From contig DNPJ01000036.1 of NCBI GenBank assembly GCA_003501485.1, positions 876-9,217 on the forward strand: a DNA stretch of 8,342 nt. Direction: 5' to 3'. Of the stretch, positions 1 through 5,412 are shown piece by piece. The notes below the pieces were generated by a model that had not been told where the DNA came from, searched no databases, and saw only the letters and a list, made by a program, of their open reading frames with translations. Positions within the stretch are counted from its first letter, which is position 1. Every line of letters starts with the position of its first letter. The translations under genes were made by a program, and so were the position numbers. The stretch is from Bacillota bacterium. GTDB lineage: Bacteria > Bacillota_I > Bacilli_A > RFN20 > CAG-826.

Positions 1-765
1 GAAAATTTTCCTTCTATTAAAAAAATCTCAGGACTAGATTTTTCAAACAATTTATTTGATCAAATTAGTGATCTTGGTGTCGATTTTGAACTTGAAGATG
101 TTTTAGAAATTAATAAGGTTGGCTCTTTGTTTGTTGTAAAAACAAATTACAACACTTTTGAAGCAAAAACTGTCGTAATCGCTAACGGGGTTAAGCATAG
201 AACATTAAAGCTTCCAAATGAAGAAAATTTAATTGGAAACGGCATTTCTTTCTGCGCTGTTTGCGATGGACCAATGTTAAAAGGAAAAGAAGCTTATTTA
301 ATTGGCGACGCTAATACGGCTCTTCAATACGCTTTGCTTCTTTCTGATTATTGCACCAAAGTTCATATGTTTACATTAACTGACAAACTATTTGGCGATG
401 AAATGGTTATTGATAAAGTAAATAAAAAAGAAAATATTTACATCCACAAAAACATGTCACTAATTGAATACAAAGGTGAAAACAAATTAGAAGGACTAAT
501 TTTTGAAAATACTATTGATAAAACAAAGAATGAGTTTAAAACCGATAACGTTTTTATCGCCATTGGCCAAATACCTCAAAATGAAAGATTCTCAAATCTT
601 GTTGATCTAGATAAAGGTTATGTTCTTGTAAATGAAAAAATGGAAACAAAAACCCCAAATATTTATGCTGTTGGAGATACAAGAAAAAAAGAAGTGCGAC
701 AACTCGTCACAGCGTGTAATGACGGAGCAATAGCAGCATTAAATATAATAAAATATTTGTCTTAA
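1..765 (+). CDS. trxB: Thioredoxin reductase-like FAD/dithiol oxidoreductase, 5'-truncated by window edge
   Basis: The reading frame is open from base 1, so the real start lies upstream. By comparison with the family about 50 N-terminal residues, including the first FAD Rossmann motif, are missing. Numbering from base 1, residues 1-5 read ENFPS (the family's EN-F/W-P motif). The redox-active dithiol is CAVC followed by DG (Cys85 and Cys88, bases 253-264). The C-terminal FAD motif is IYAVGDTRKK, followed by the usual RQLVTA and DGAIAA. The enzyme would normally pass electrons from NADPH through FAD and the dithiol to thioredoxin in the cytoplasm. Oddity: the pyridine-nucleotide domain is degenerate. 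GxGxxA reads GDANTA, and the HRRxxxR segment that binds the NADPH phosphate reads TLTDKLF. The electron donor may therefore not be NADPH, so the gene symbol is a family-level assignment. The stop overlaps the stop of the convergent radical SAM gene by 4 bp. Confidence 0.88.
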   Translation, partial: ENFPSIKKISGLDFSNNLFDQISDLGVDFELEDVLEINKVGSLFVVKTNYNTFEAKTVVIANGVKHRTLKLPNEENLIGNGISFCAVCDGPMLKGKEAYLIGDANTALQYALLLSDYCTKVHMFTLTDKLFGDEMVIDKVNKKENIYIHKNMSLIEYKGENKLEGLIFENTIDKTKNEFKTDNVFIAIGQIPQNERFSNLVDLDKGYVLVNEKMETKTPNIYAVGDTRKKEVRQLVTACNDGAIAALNIIKYLS

Positions 766-1445
766 TAACCTCTTAATTCAACTTTTTGAACATATTGTTT
801 CAATATTGATTTATATTTATTAGCCTTCTCCTCATTTACAGGATGAAGGTTTTTATTTATGACATCATCGCTCATTACGAATTTTTGCAAATATAATTTT
901 TTTGCTCCTATTAATAATGAACCAATTTTTTTAATATCATCTTCATCGTGATACTCATCAATTAATGTGGTTCTAAATTCATAATCAACTTTATCTTGTT
1001 TTAGTAATTCGATAGTCTCTTTTATTTTTGAAAAATCTCTAGTAACACCGGTTAATAAATGGTAATTATCCAATGATGATTTAATATCCATTGCGACATA
1101 GTCAATTAATTTATCATCAATTAACTTTTTAACAATTGTGGAATTTGTCCCGTTAGTGTCTAATTTAATCTTGTAACCGATATTTTTTATTTGTTTAATT
1201 TTATCGTATAGATCATCCATTAATGTTGGTTCTCCACCAGAGATTACAACTGCATCAATTACATTTTTTCTATCTTTGAGATATTCAATAATTTGATTAA
1301 ATGGGATTCTATAATTTGAATCAACGACATTTTTAATATTATGGCAAAAAGGACACCTAAAATTACATTTTGGTGCGAACAAAACAATTGATATCATCTC
1401 ATCATAATCTAGCAAAGAAAATTTATCTAATCCAACAAAATCCAT
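762..1445 (-). CDS. Radical SAM activating enzyme, anaerobic ribonucleotide reductase activase (NrdG2-like)
   Basis: A 227-residue radical SAM protein. CNFRCPFC supplies the CxxxCxxC cysteines (Cys27, Cys31, Cys34) for the 4Fe-4S cluster that cleaves S-adenosylmethionine. SGGEP (69-73) is the SAM-binding motif and KLDTNG (94-99) is the typical strand that follows. The N-terminal sequence leading into the cluster and the C-terminal VELRGY match the NrdG2 type of anaerobic ribonucleoside-triphosphate reductase activase, which installs the glycyl radical on NrdD. Length is normal for that group. NrdD is not in the window, so pyruvate-formate-lyase-type activase specificity cannot be excluded. 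The gene is convergent with the thioredoxin reductase gene, and the two stop codons share the palindrome TTAA. The start codon has no Shine-Dalgarno, but a perfect TATAAT lies 6 nt before it. Confidence 0.82.
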   Translation of the reverse strand: MDFVGLDKFSLLDYDEMISIVLFAPKCNFRCPFCHNIKNVVDSNYRIPFNQIIEYLKDRKNVIDAVVISGGEPTLMDDLYDKIKQIKNIGYKIKLDTNGTNSTIVKKLIDDKLIDYVAMDIKSSLDNYHLLTGVTRDFSKIKETIELLKQDKVDYEFRTTLIDEYHDEDDIKKIGSLLIGAKKLYLQKFVMSDDVINKNLHPVNEEKANKYKSILKQYVQKVELRGY

Positions 1446-1457
1446 GCTTGTATTATA
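1446..1457 (-). promoter_or_regulatory. -10 box immediately before the radical SAM gene start (possible leaderless promoter)
   Basis: On the minus strand TATAAT (1452-1457) is followed by ACAAGC and then ATG. A six-base discriminator puts the expected transcription start on the A of ATG. There is no Shine-Dalgarno. No good -35 hexamer is visible 16-18 nt upstream; TTCATG is the best and matches poorly. In AT-rich DNA a chance match is possible, but the hexamer is perfect and the spacing recurs at other genes here. Confidence 0.5.
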
Positions 1458-1529
1458 TATCTTTTTTGTCGATCATGAATTTTAAAATAATGAATCTAGA
1501 TAATTTTGATTAGGTATTACTATTTTTAA

Positions 1530-1545
1530 TATGAACATATTCATA
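1530..1545. repeat. Short inverted repeat in intergenic region
   Basis: TATGAA, the four bases CATA, then TTCATA form 6-bp inverted arms. The element sits in the 218-bp divergent region between the radical SAM gene and the lipoprotein remnant, about 70 bp upstream of the best -35 for the latter. It could be an operator or a chance AT-rich palindrome. Nothing else is recognised in 1446-1614. Confidence 0.25.
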
Positions 1546-1614
1546 AATTAAAGTTATTGAAAACTGAATTTACTTTAAGAATTCACAAGAATTAATAGCC
1601 ATAATTACCAATGG

Positions 1615-1644
1615 TTGAAAATATTTTTTTTATTTAGGTAAAAT
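1615..1644 (+). promoter_or_regulatory. Predicted promoter of the lipoprotein pair
   Basis: TTGAAA (1615-1620), an 18-bp spacer and TAAAAT (1639-1644) make a near-consensus vegetative promoter. Transcription would start near 1650, leaving a leader of only about a dozen bases that is almost entirely Shine-Dalgarno (AGGAGAG from 1651) before ATG 1664. Confidence 0.5.
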
Positions 1645-1650
1645 TAAATT

Positions 1651-1657
1651 AGGAGAG
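1651..1657 (+). promoter_or_regulatory. Strong Shine-Dalgarno of the broken secreted-protein gene
   Basis: AGGAGAG ends six bases before ATG 1664. It fixes 1664 as the original start of the frame-broken gene downstream and shows that this genome does use Shine-Dalgarno initiation at some genes. Confidence 0.65.
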
Positions 1658-1663
1658 ATAATT

Positions 1664-1863
1664 ATGAAAAAAACATGCACTTCTTTTACGATTTTATTTA
1701 TTTTGCTTCAAGCCGCTCCAAGAAGTAGAAACATCTGTTTTTTCTAAGGGAATTAAGACATTGCTTTATGATAATAATATTAAAAATGATTGTTTCTCTT
1801 GAACTAATTGGAGTTTCACCAGGAGCGGAAGCGATAAGTATCGCAAAAACTGTTATTGCATGA
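1664..1863 (+). pseudogene. Frame-broken remnant of a small secreted/lipoprotein gene, paralogous at its start to the next gene
   Basis: From ATG 1664, after a good Shine-Dalgarno, the frame encodes MKKT followed by a hydrophobic signal-peptide-like stretch (SFTILFILLQAA), then stops after 27 residues (TAA 1745-1747). Coding-like sequence continues in the other two frames: QEVETSVFSKGIKTLLYDNN and on to a TGA at 1800-1802, then SLELIGVSPGAEAISIAKTV and on to TGA 1861-1863. Joining the three pieces requires two +1-type frameshifts, near 1710 and 1795. The first residues and their DNA (12 identical bases, ATGAAAAAAACA, plus SF-x-x-LF) resemble the start of the lipoprotein gene at 1875, suggesting a tandem duplication with one copy decayed. 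The terminal TGA overlaps the ATG at 1860. The product is not recognised. A genuine 27-residue peptide is an alternative but less likely reading. Confidence 0.45.
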
Positions 1864-1867
1864 GGGA
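1862..1867 (+). promoter_or_regulatory. Shine-Dalgarno that decides the lipoprotein start
   Basis: GAGGGA lies seven bases before ATG 1875 and fixes that codon as the start. The in-frame ATG at 1860 has no such site and would put charged residues (REIV) ahead of the signal peptide. The motif lies at the end of the preceding remnant, consistent with co-transcription. Confidence 0.6.
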
Positions 1868-1874
1868 AATAGTT

Positions 1875-2402
1875 ATGAAAAAAACAAAAATTTTATCATT
1901 CGCATTATTGTTTGTGATTGCACCCCTTTCATCATGTGGAAATATTTTTAATAGTGAAGTACAAATTATAGATGAATTTAGTCTAATAAAAGGAAAGAAA
2001 TTTACATTAGAAGAGAACGATAAGTATTATTTAACCATTGGTACCGATGAAAACAATTGGTCATTTGAAGCAAGATACTTTGTAGATTCTATTTCATATT
2101 TCATTGAAAGATAATTTACGTTAAATGAATTAACTGAATATGATAATACTTTTTCAAAAAGACAAATTGATTTATCTACCTGCAAATTATATAGTGTTAA
2201 AATTTCGCCACTACGGTTCGATGGCCACGACGGAAGATGCGATAATACTGCATTCGCATGGTTTATGAATTCGTTTAATAAATATATGGTGATTGAAAAA
2301 AACACGCAAAAAGTTTATTTCTTCAACGAAGACGATTCAACAATTTGTGAAGTATGGAAGGTAGAATCTAAAACAAAAAATAGAAACGCCTACTTTTGTT
2401 AA
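1875..2402 (+). pseudogene. Putative lipoprotein gene interrupted by one in-frame TAA
   Basis: From ATG 1875 the product begins MKKTKILSFALLF and ends its signal peptide with the lipobox LSSC. Cys21 would be lipidated and the protein anchored outside the cytoplasmic membrane. The frame stops at TAA 2112-2114 after 79 residues. The same frame then stays open for 95 more codons to TAA 2400-2402, with a protein-like, Cys- and aromatic-containing sequence (for example DLSTCKLYSVKI, NTAFAWFMNSFNKYMVIEK, ICEVWKVES). With the stop read as a sense codon the protein would be 175 residues, a plausible lipoprotein size. A recent nonsense mutation is the simplest reading; a sequencing error is possible. 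The family is not recognised and no function is assigned. The stretch near 2205-2245 is noticeably richer in G+C than its surroundings. Confidence 0.6.
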
Positions 2403-2414
2403 GATTTCTTAATG

Positions 2415-2442
2415 TTTACAAAATTTTATAAATATATACTAT
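2415..2442 (+). promoter_or_regulatory. Predicted promoter upstream of folD
   Basis: TTTACA (2415-2420) and TACTAT (2437-2442) are separated by 16 bp; TATACT (2435-2440) overlaps the latter at a poorer 14-bp spacing. An inverted repeat with arms AAATATA and TATATTT (2430-2446) covers the -10. This promoter would give a leader of about 25 nt without a proper Shine-Dalgarno. A second candidate, TATCAT (2463-2468), lies exactly 6 nt before ATG 2475 and would make a leaderless mRNA. The sequence does not decide between them. Confidence 0.4.
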
Positions 2443-2474
2443 ATTTAGAAAGTTGCTTTTGTTATCATTGAGAT

Positions 2475-3269
2475 ATGATTATAAAAGAGTATGTAAAACT
2501 AAGAAAGACTGAATTAAAAGAAGAATTTGCTAATATAAAGCAGCCTATTAAATTTGTTATTGTCCAATTAAATGAAGATCCAGCAAGTAATGCATATATT
2601 AAAGGAAAACTTAAAGATGCAAATGAGCTTGGAGTAAATGCTGTTTTAATTAAATTTCCAACTTCTATTAGTGAGGAAGATCTTTTAAGTGAAATTGATT
2701 TATTAAACAAAGATTCATCGGTAACTGGTTTTATCGTTCAAATGCCTCTTCCAAAACAAATCAATGAAGAGCATATTAAACTAGCTATTGACCCAAAAAA
2801 AGATGTCGATGGTTTCCATCCACTTTCAAAATTAAATCCTTGTACTCCACAAGGCATAATGAATTATTTAGATTTTGAGCATATCGAATTAGTTGGCAAA
2901 AACGCTGTTGTTATTGGAAGAAGCAATATTGTTGGAAAACCTATGGCGAGAATGCTTCTTGACAGAAGCGCCAATGTGACTGTTCTTCATTCAAAAACAA
3001 CTAAAGAAGATATGCATAGATATATTGAAAACGCTGATATTGTTGTAGTGGCAGTTGGAAAGAAATATTTGCTCGATAATTCATTCAAATATAAAGAAAC
3101 AGCCATTATAGTCGATGTCGGCATTAATCGTGACGAAAATGGATTGTGTGGTGATGCTATTAATAACTTGCCAGTAAAACTACAAACCCCAGTTCCTGGT
3201 GGAGTAGGTTTATTAACAAGAATAGCCTTATATGAAAATCTATTAAAAATCGTTAAAGGAGAAAATTGA
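2475..3269 (+). CDS. folD: Bifunctional methylenetetrahydrofolate dehydrogenase/methenyltetrahydrofolate cyclohydrolase
   Basis: FolD interconverts 5,10-methylene-, 5,10-methenyl- and 10-formyl-tetrahydrofolate in the cytoplasm, supplying one-carbon units for thymidylate, purines and formyl-Met-tRNA. The catalytic YxxxK is Tyr41-Lys45. Gln89 (VQMPLP) and Asp112 (KDVDGFHP) are the other active-site residues, followed by PCTPQG (122-127). The nucleotide-binding signature GRSNIVGKP is at 148-156 and PVPGGVG at 239-245. At 264 residues it is slightly short because the usual N-terminal LDGK segment is lacking. An in-frame TGA at 2469-2471, only 3 nt before ATG 2475, rules out a longer start. Its stop lies one base before the start of the ThyX-like gene, so the two form an operon. 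The start codon has no Shine-Dalgarno. Confidence 0.95.
   Translation: MIIKEYVKLRKTELKEEFANIKQPIKFVIVQLNEDPASNAYIKGKLKDANELGVNAVLIKFPTSISEEDLLSEIDLLNKDSSVTGFIVQMPLPKQINEEHIKLAIDPKKDVDGFHPLSKLNPCTPQGIMNYLDFEHIELVGKNAVVIGRSNIVGKPMARMLLDRSANVTVLHSKTTKEDMHRYIENADIVVVAVGKKYLLDNSFKYKETAIIVDVGINRDENGLCGDAINNLPVKLQTPVPGGVGLLTRIALYENLLKIVKGEN
3256..3262 (+). promoter_or_regulatory. Shine-Dalgarno of the ThyX-like gene
   Basis: AAAGGAG within the last codons of folD lies eight bases before ATG 3271. It is the clearest ribosome-binding site in the window and belongs to an operon-internal gene, in contrast to the first-in-transcript genes that lack one. Confidence 0.7.
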
Positions 3270-3270
3270 T

Positions 3271-3864
3271 ATGGAATTTAAAATTGAACATACAAGAGTA
3301 TATGGTCTTGACAAATCATTTAAAGCATCTGGAAACCCAATGCGCACAATAATTGATGATGGAGAAGTTACTGAGAAAGATAAAACTAGAGCTTTTAGAT
3401 TAGGTGCTGCTAGAAATGGTTCAGGACATGATAATTTTCTAAAAGGAATTATTGTTCAACTAGATATTACCGCTCCATTATATTTTTGGAAACAAGCACA
3501 AAGATATCATTGGTTTGATTTTGTTTCTAGTCAATCGACTATGCATTGTTTATTAAAATTTGATATTGAAAAACAATGCGTAAAAGATACAAATAAAGAT
3601 ATTATCGGCATAATGAACCGTTTAGTTTCTGAATATAATAATATGGCCGAAGATGACATAAACAAGAAGTCAAAATGGAGAGAACTTGTTGCTTCTCTTC
3701 CATGTGGTTTTTGTTTAGGCGCAACCATGACTACAAATTATCAACAACTTAAAACGATGTATCTTCAACGAAGATATCATAAATTAGATGAATGGCATGT
3801 TTTCTGTGCTTGGTGTGAATCATTGCCAGATTTTGTCGAATTAACTGGCGTTAAAAATTTATAA
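3271..3864 (+). CDS. Divergent ThyX-fold protein (flavin-dependent thymidylate synthase-like), folD operon partner
   Basis: A 197-residue protein with recognisable ThyX-type layout. GSGH (50-53) corresponds to the family's GH motif. ITAPLYFWKQAQRYH (66-80) corresponds to the conserved strand and helix (typically K-AP-F-ARQ---RHR), and SSQS (86-89) lies in the position of the following Ser-rich segment. TNYQQLKTMYLQRRYHKLDEW (154-175) matches the C-terminal helix pattern NxxxLxHFLxLRxxxxAQW. Canonical ThyX transfers the methylene of CH2-tetrahydrofolate to dUMP using FAD and NADPH. Its start lies one base after folD, which handles that same folate, so the context supports a folate-linked role. 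Oddity: the diagnostic RHRxxSxNExS is not conserved; the core reads R78-Y79-H80, and the SxNE part is absent. It may be an active divergent thymidylate synthase, a related dUMP/dCMP-modifying enzyme, or inactive. Similar proteins are usually left hypothetical. Family placement is by motif alignment only. Confidence 0.62.
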   Translation: MEFKIEHTRVYGLDKSFKASGNPMRTIIDDGEVTEKDKTRAFRLGAARNGSGHDNFLKGIIVQLDITAPLYFWKQAQRYHWFDFVSSQSTMHCLLKFDIEKQCVKDTNKDIIGIMNRLVSEYNNMAEDDINKKSKWRELVASLPCGFCLGATMTTNYQQLKTMYLQRRYHKLDEWHVFCAWCESLPDFVELTGVKNL

Positions 3865-5361
3865 TTAATATTCTTTTTTAAAGAAAATATTTGATGTGAT
3901 TTTTTCTTTAGAAACTATTAATCCAACAAAATAAATAATAATTGAAATGCCAACTATACATAATATTTCAAAAATATAAGATATTTGAATCGAATTTGTT
4001 TGAGAAAAGGCATCAAACAATAATGGTCCAACAAAATAGGACACTAATCCTAAGATAATTCCTAAAATTAATATTTTTAGGTTATTAATATTAAATAACA
4101 TTTTATTAGATGTTTTCCATGTGAAAGATAAAAGGAAGATAAATATAATTAAATCACTCATTGATGTGGCGATTGCCACTCCAACAGCAGGTCTATCTTT
4201 TAAAATTACTATTCCAAAAAGAAGCGATAAACCTATATTAAAAACCGATCCAATAATCATTGAATATAAATAAATTTTTTCTCGTTTTTGAGGTATCAAT
4301 ATTTGCGTATAGATGTTATTCGATAAAGAATATGTAACCATTAGTAACGTCAACGCGATTAATATTGTACTTGCATCATTATAGCTGCTCGAATCATAAG
4401 AGCCTGAAATAAGAGAAGTAATAGGCGTTGCAAGCGTCGACATTAATGCTATTGCGGGAACAGCAATTAATAAGCATATATTTGTTGAGTATTTGTTTAT
4501 TTTTAAGAAGTTGTTGTTATCATTGAGATGGTAATATTGACTTGCTTTTGGCATAAAAACACTTGATAAAGATATAAAGAATGAAATGATTATATCAACA
4601 CCTTTCATGCCGACTGAATAGCTTCCAACAGATTTTTTACTCGTGTCAATTAAGCCGAGGATAAATGAATCGGTTTTCGAATAAATTGCAGCACATAAAG
4701 AAATACAAAAAAGTATCAATAACGATGATAAATACTGTTTAAAATTATATTTTTCTGTTTTTCTAAATTTTACTAATTTTGGAAGATAAAATATATTTGA
4801 AATTACAGTTAGAATTGTTGTGAGCGTTGTTATAAATGTATAAGTATAAACATCGTCTGGTCTTTTAACAAAAACGAATATCAAAACATCAACAATACCT
4901 AAAATAATAATTGATCTTATTGCTAAATATGTTTGTTTTTCTAGCGCAGTAAAAACCCATTCAAAAGCAAAAATGCTTGTTAGAAAATTGAGCGATAAAA
5001 TGAATATCAATGTTTGATTAAGTTCACCATTAAATGCAGGAACGCTAAAAACGATTAGCGTTAATAGCCCAAATGAAAGCAAAGTCATCACAGCTTGCAT
5101 TATGAAGAATTCTTGTACTTTTATCGATAATTTATTTGGATCATCCTTAACTTTTGCGCATTCTCTAATAGCGATGTTTGGGATTGAGATTTTTGAAAGA
5201 ACAATAAAATAATAAACAAATGATGTAGCCCATGAAAAATGTCCTAACATTGAATCGCCAAGAATTCGGCAAACAACAGGAAAAGTTATAAACGAAAGCA
5301 AAGTCATTGTTATTGTTCTAATTAAATTTATAACAACGTTTGTTTTAATTTCTTTGTTCAT
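3865..5361 (-). CDS. Wzx-type polysaccharide flippase (RfbX/MOP superfamily)
   Basis: A 498-residue, strongly hydrophobic membrane protein with roughly 12-14 predicted transmembrane segments spread over its length. The N-terminal pattern (ITFPVVCRILGDSMLGHFSW, then IPNIAIRECAKVKDD) is the signature of polysaccharide-export flippases, in which a first helix ending TFP is followed by RxLG and later by a GIREIAK-like loop. It would move undecaprenyl-linked glycan repeat units across the cytoplasmic membrane. It lies beside two glycosyltransferase genes, which supports that role. The stop is directly adjacent to the stop of the ThyX-like gene (no intervening bases). The start codon has no Shine-Dalgarno; TATACT lies 8 nt before ATG. 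The substrate cannot be read from the sequence. Confidence 0.88.
   Translation of the reverse strand: MNKEIKTNVVINLIRTITMTLLSFITFPVVCRILGDSMLGHFSWATSFVYYFIVLSKISIPNIAIRECAKVKDDPNKLSIKVQEFFIMQAVMTLLSFGLLTLIVFSVPAFNGELNQTLIFILSLNFLTSIFAFEWVFTALEKQTYLAIRSIIILGIVDVLIFVFVKRPDDVYTYTFITTLTTILTVISNIFYLPKLVKFRKTEKYNFKQYLSSLLILFCISLCAAIYSKTDSFILGLIDTSKKSVGSYSVGMKGVDIIISFFISLSSVFMPKASQYYHLNDNNNFLKINKYSTNICLLIAVPAIALMSTLATPITSLISGSYDSSSYNDASTILIALTLLMVTYSLSNNIYTQILIPQKREKIYLYSMIIGSVFNIGLSLLFGIVILKDRPAVGVAIATSMSDLIIFIFLLSFTWKTSNKMLFNINNLKILILGIILGLVSYFVGPLLFDAFSQTNSIQISYIFEILCIVGISIIIYFVGLIVSKEKITSNIFFKKEY
3867..3891. terminator. Possible weak bidirectional hairpin at the convergent gene ends
   Basis: AATATTCTTT, loop TTT, then AAAGAAAATATT pairs with a two-base bulge. 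It lies inside the last codons of the flippase gene, just after the ThyX-like stop, and the plus-strand sequence continues T-rich. The stem is almost entirely A-T, so stability is doubtful. It is the only hairpin seen at this junction. Confidence 0.28.
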
Positions 5362-5375
5362 ATATTTAAAGTATA
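5362..5375 (-). promoter_or_regulatory. -10 box just before the flippase start
   Basis: On the minus strand TATACT is followed by eight bases and ATG, so transcription would begin within a base or two of the start codon. No Shine-Dalgarno is present and the -35 is poor (TTAAAT at 17 bp). On the plus strand an overlapping TATAAT (5372-5377) lies 35 nt before the divergent glycosyltransferase start, so the two promoters may interfere. Confidence 0.4.
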
Positions 5376-5412
5376 ATTTATTCGATAAAATTATTTAATT
5401 TGTTTTTTTAAA

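Noticed and set aside
1768..1863. Possible 31-codon small gene (MIIILKMIV...) ending in an ATGA overlap
   Set aside because: It has no Shine-Dalgarno or promoter of its own, and its second half fits better as the last frame segment of the broken gene starting at 1664.
1860..1874. Alternative start ATG at 1860 for the lipoprotein
   Set aside because: ATG 1875 has the Shine-Dalgarno at proper spacing and gives a standard signal peptide; starting at 1860 adds five residues (MREIV) that do not fit.
2112..2114. Recoded stop (selenocysteine or pyrrolysine) in the lipoprotein
   Set aside because: The codon is TAA, which is not used for either, and no recoding hairpin is seen. Nonsense mutation or sequencing error is simpler.
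2027..2305. Minus-strand open frame of 92 codons
   Set aside because: It is antisense to the interrupted lipoprotein gene, has no recognisable domain or start signal, and the plus-strand frame has the better protein character.
2465..2710. Minus-strand open frame opposite folD
   Set aside because: It is a shadow of the well-supported folD reading frame.
3531..3728. Minus-strand open frame opposite the ThyX-like gene
   Set aside because: It is a shadow of a gene with clear motifs and a Shine-Dalgarno on the other strand.
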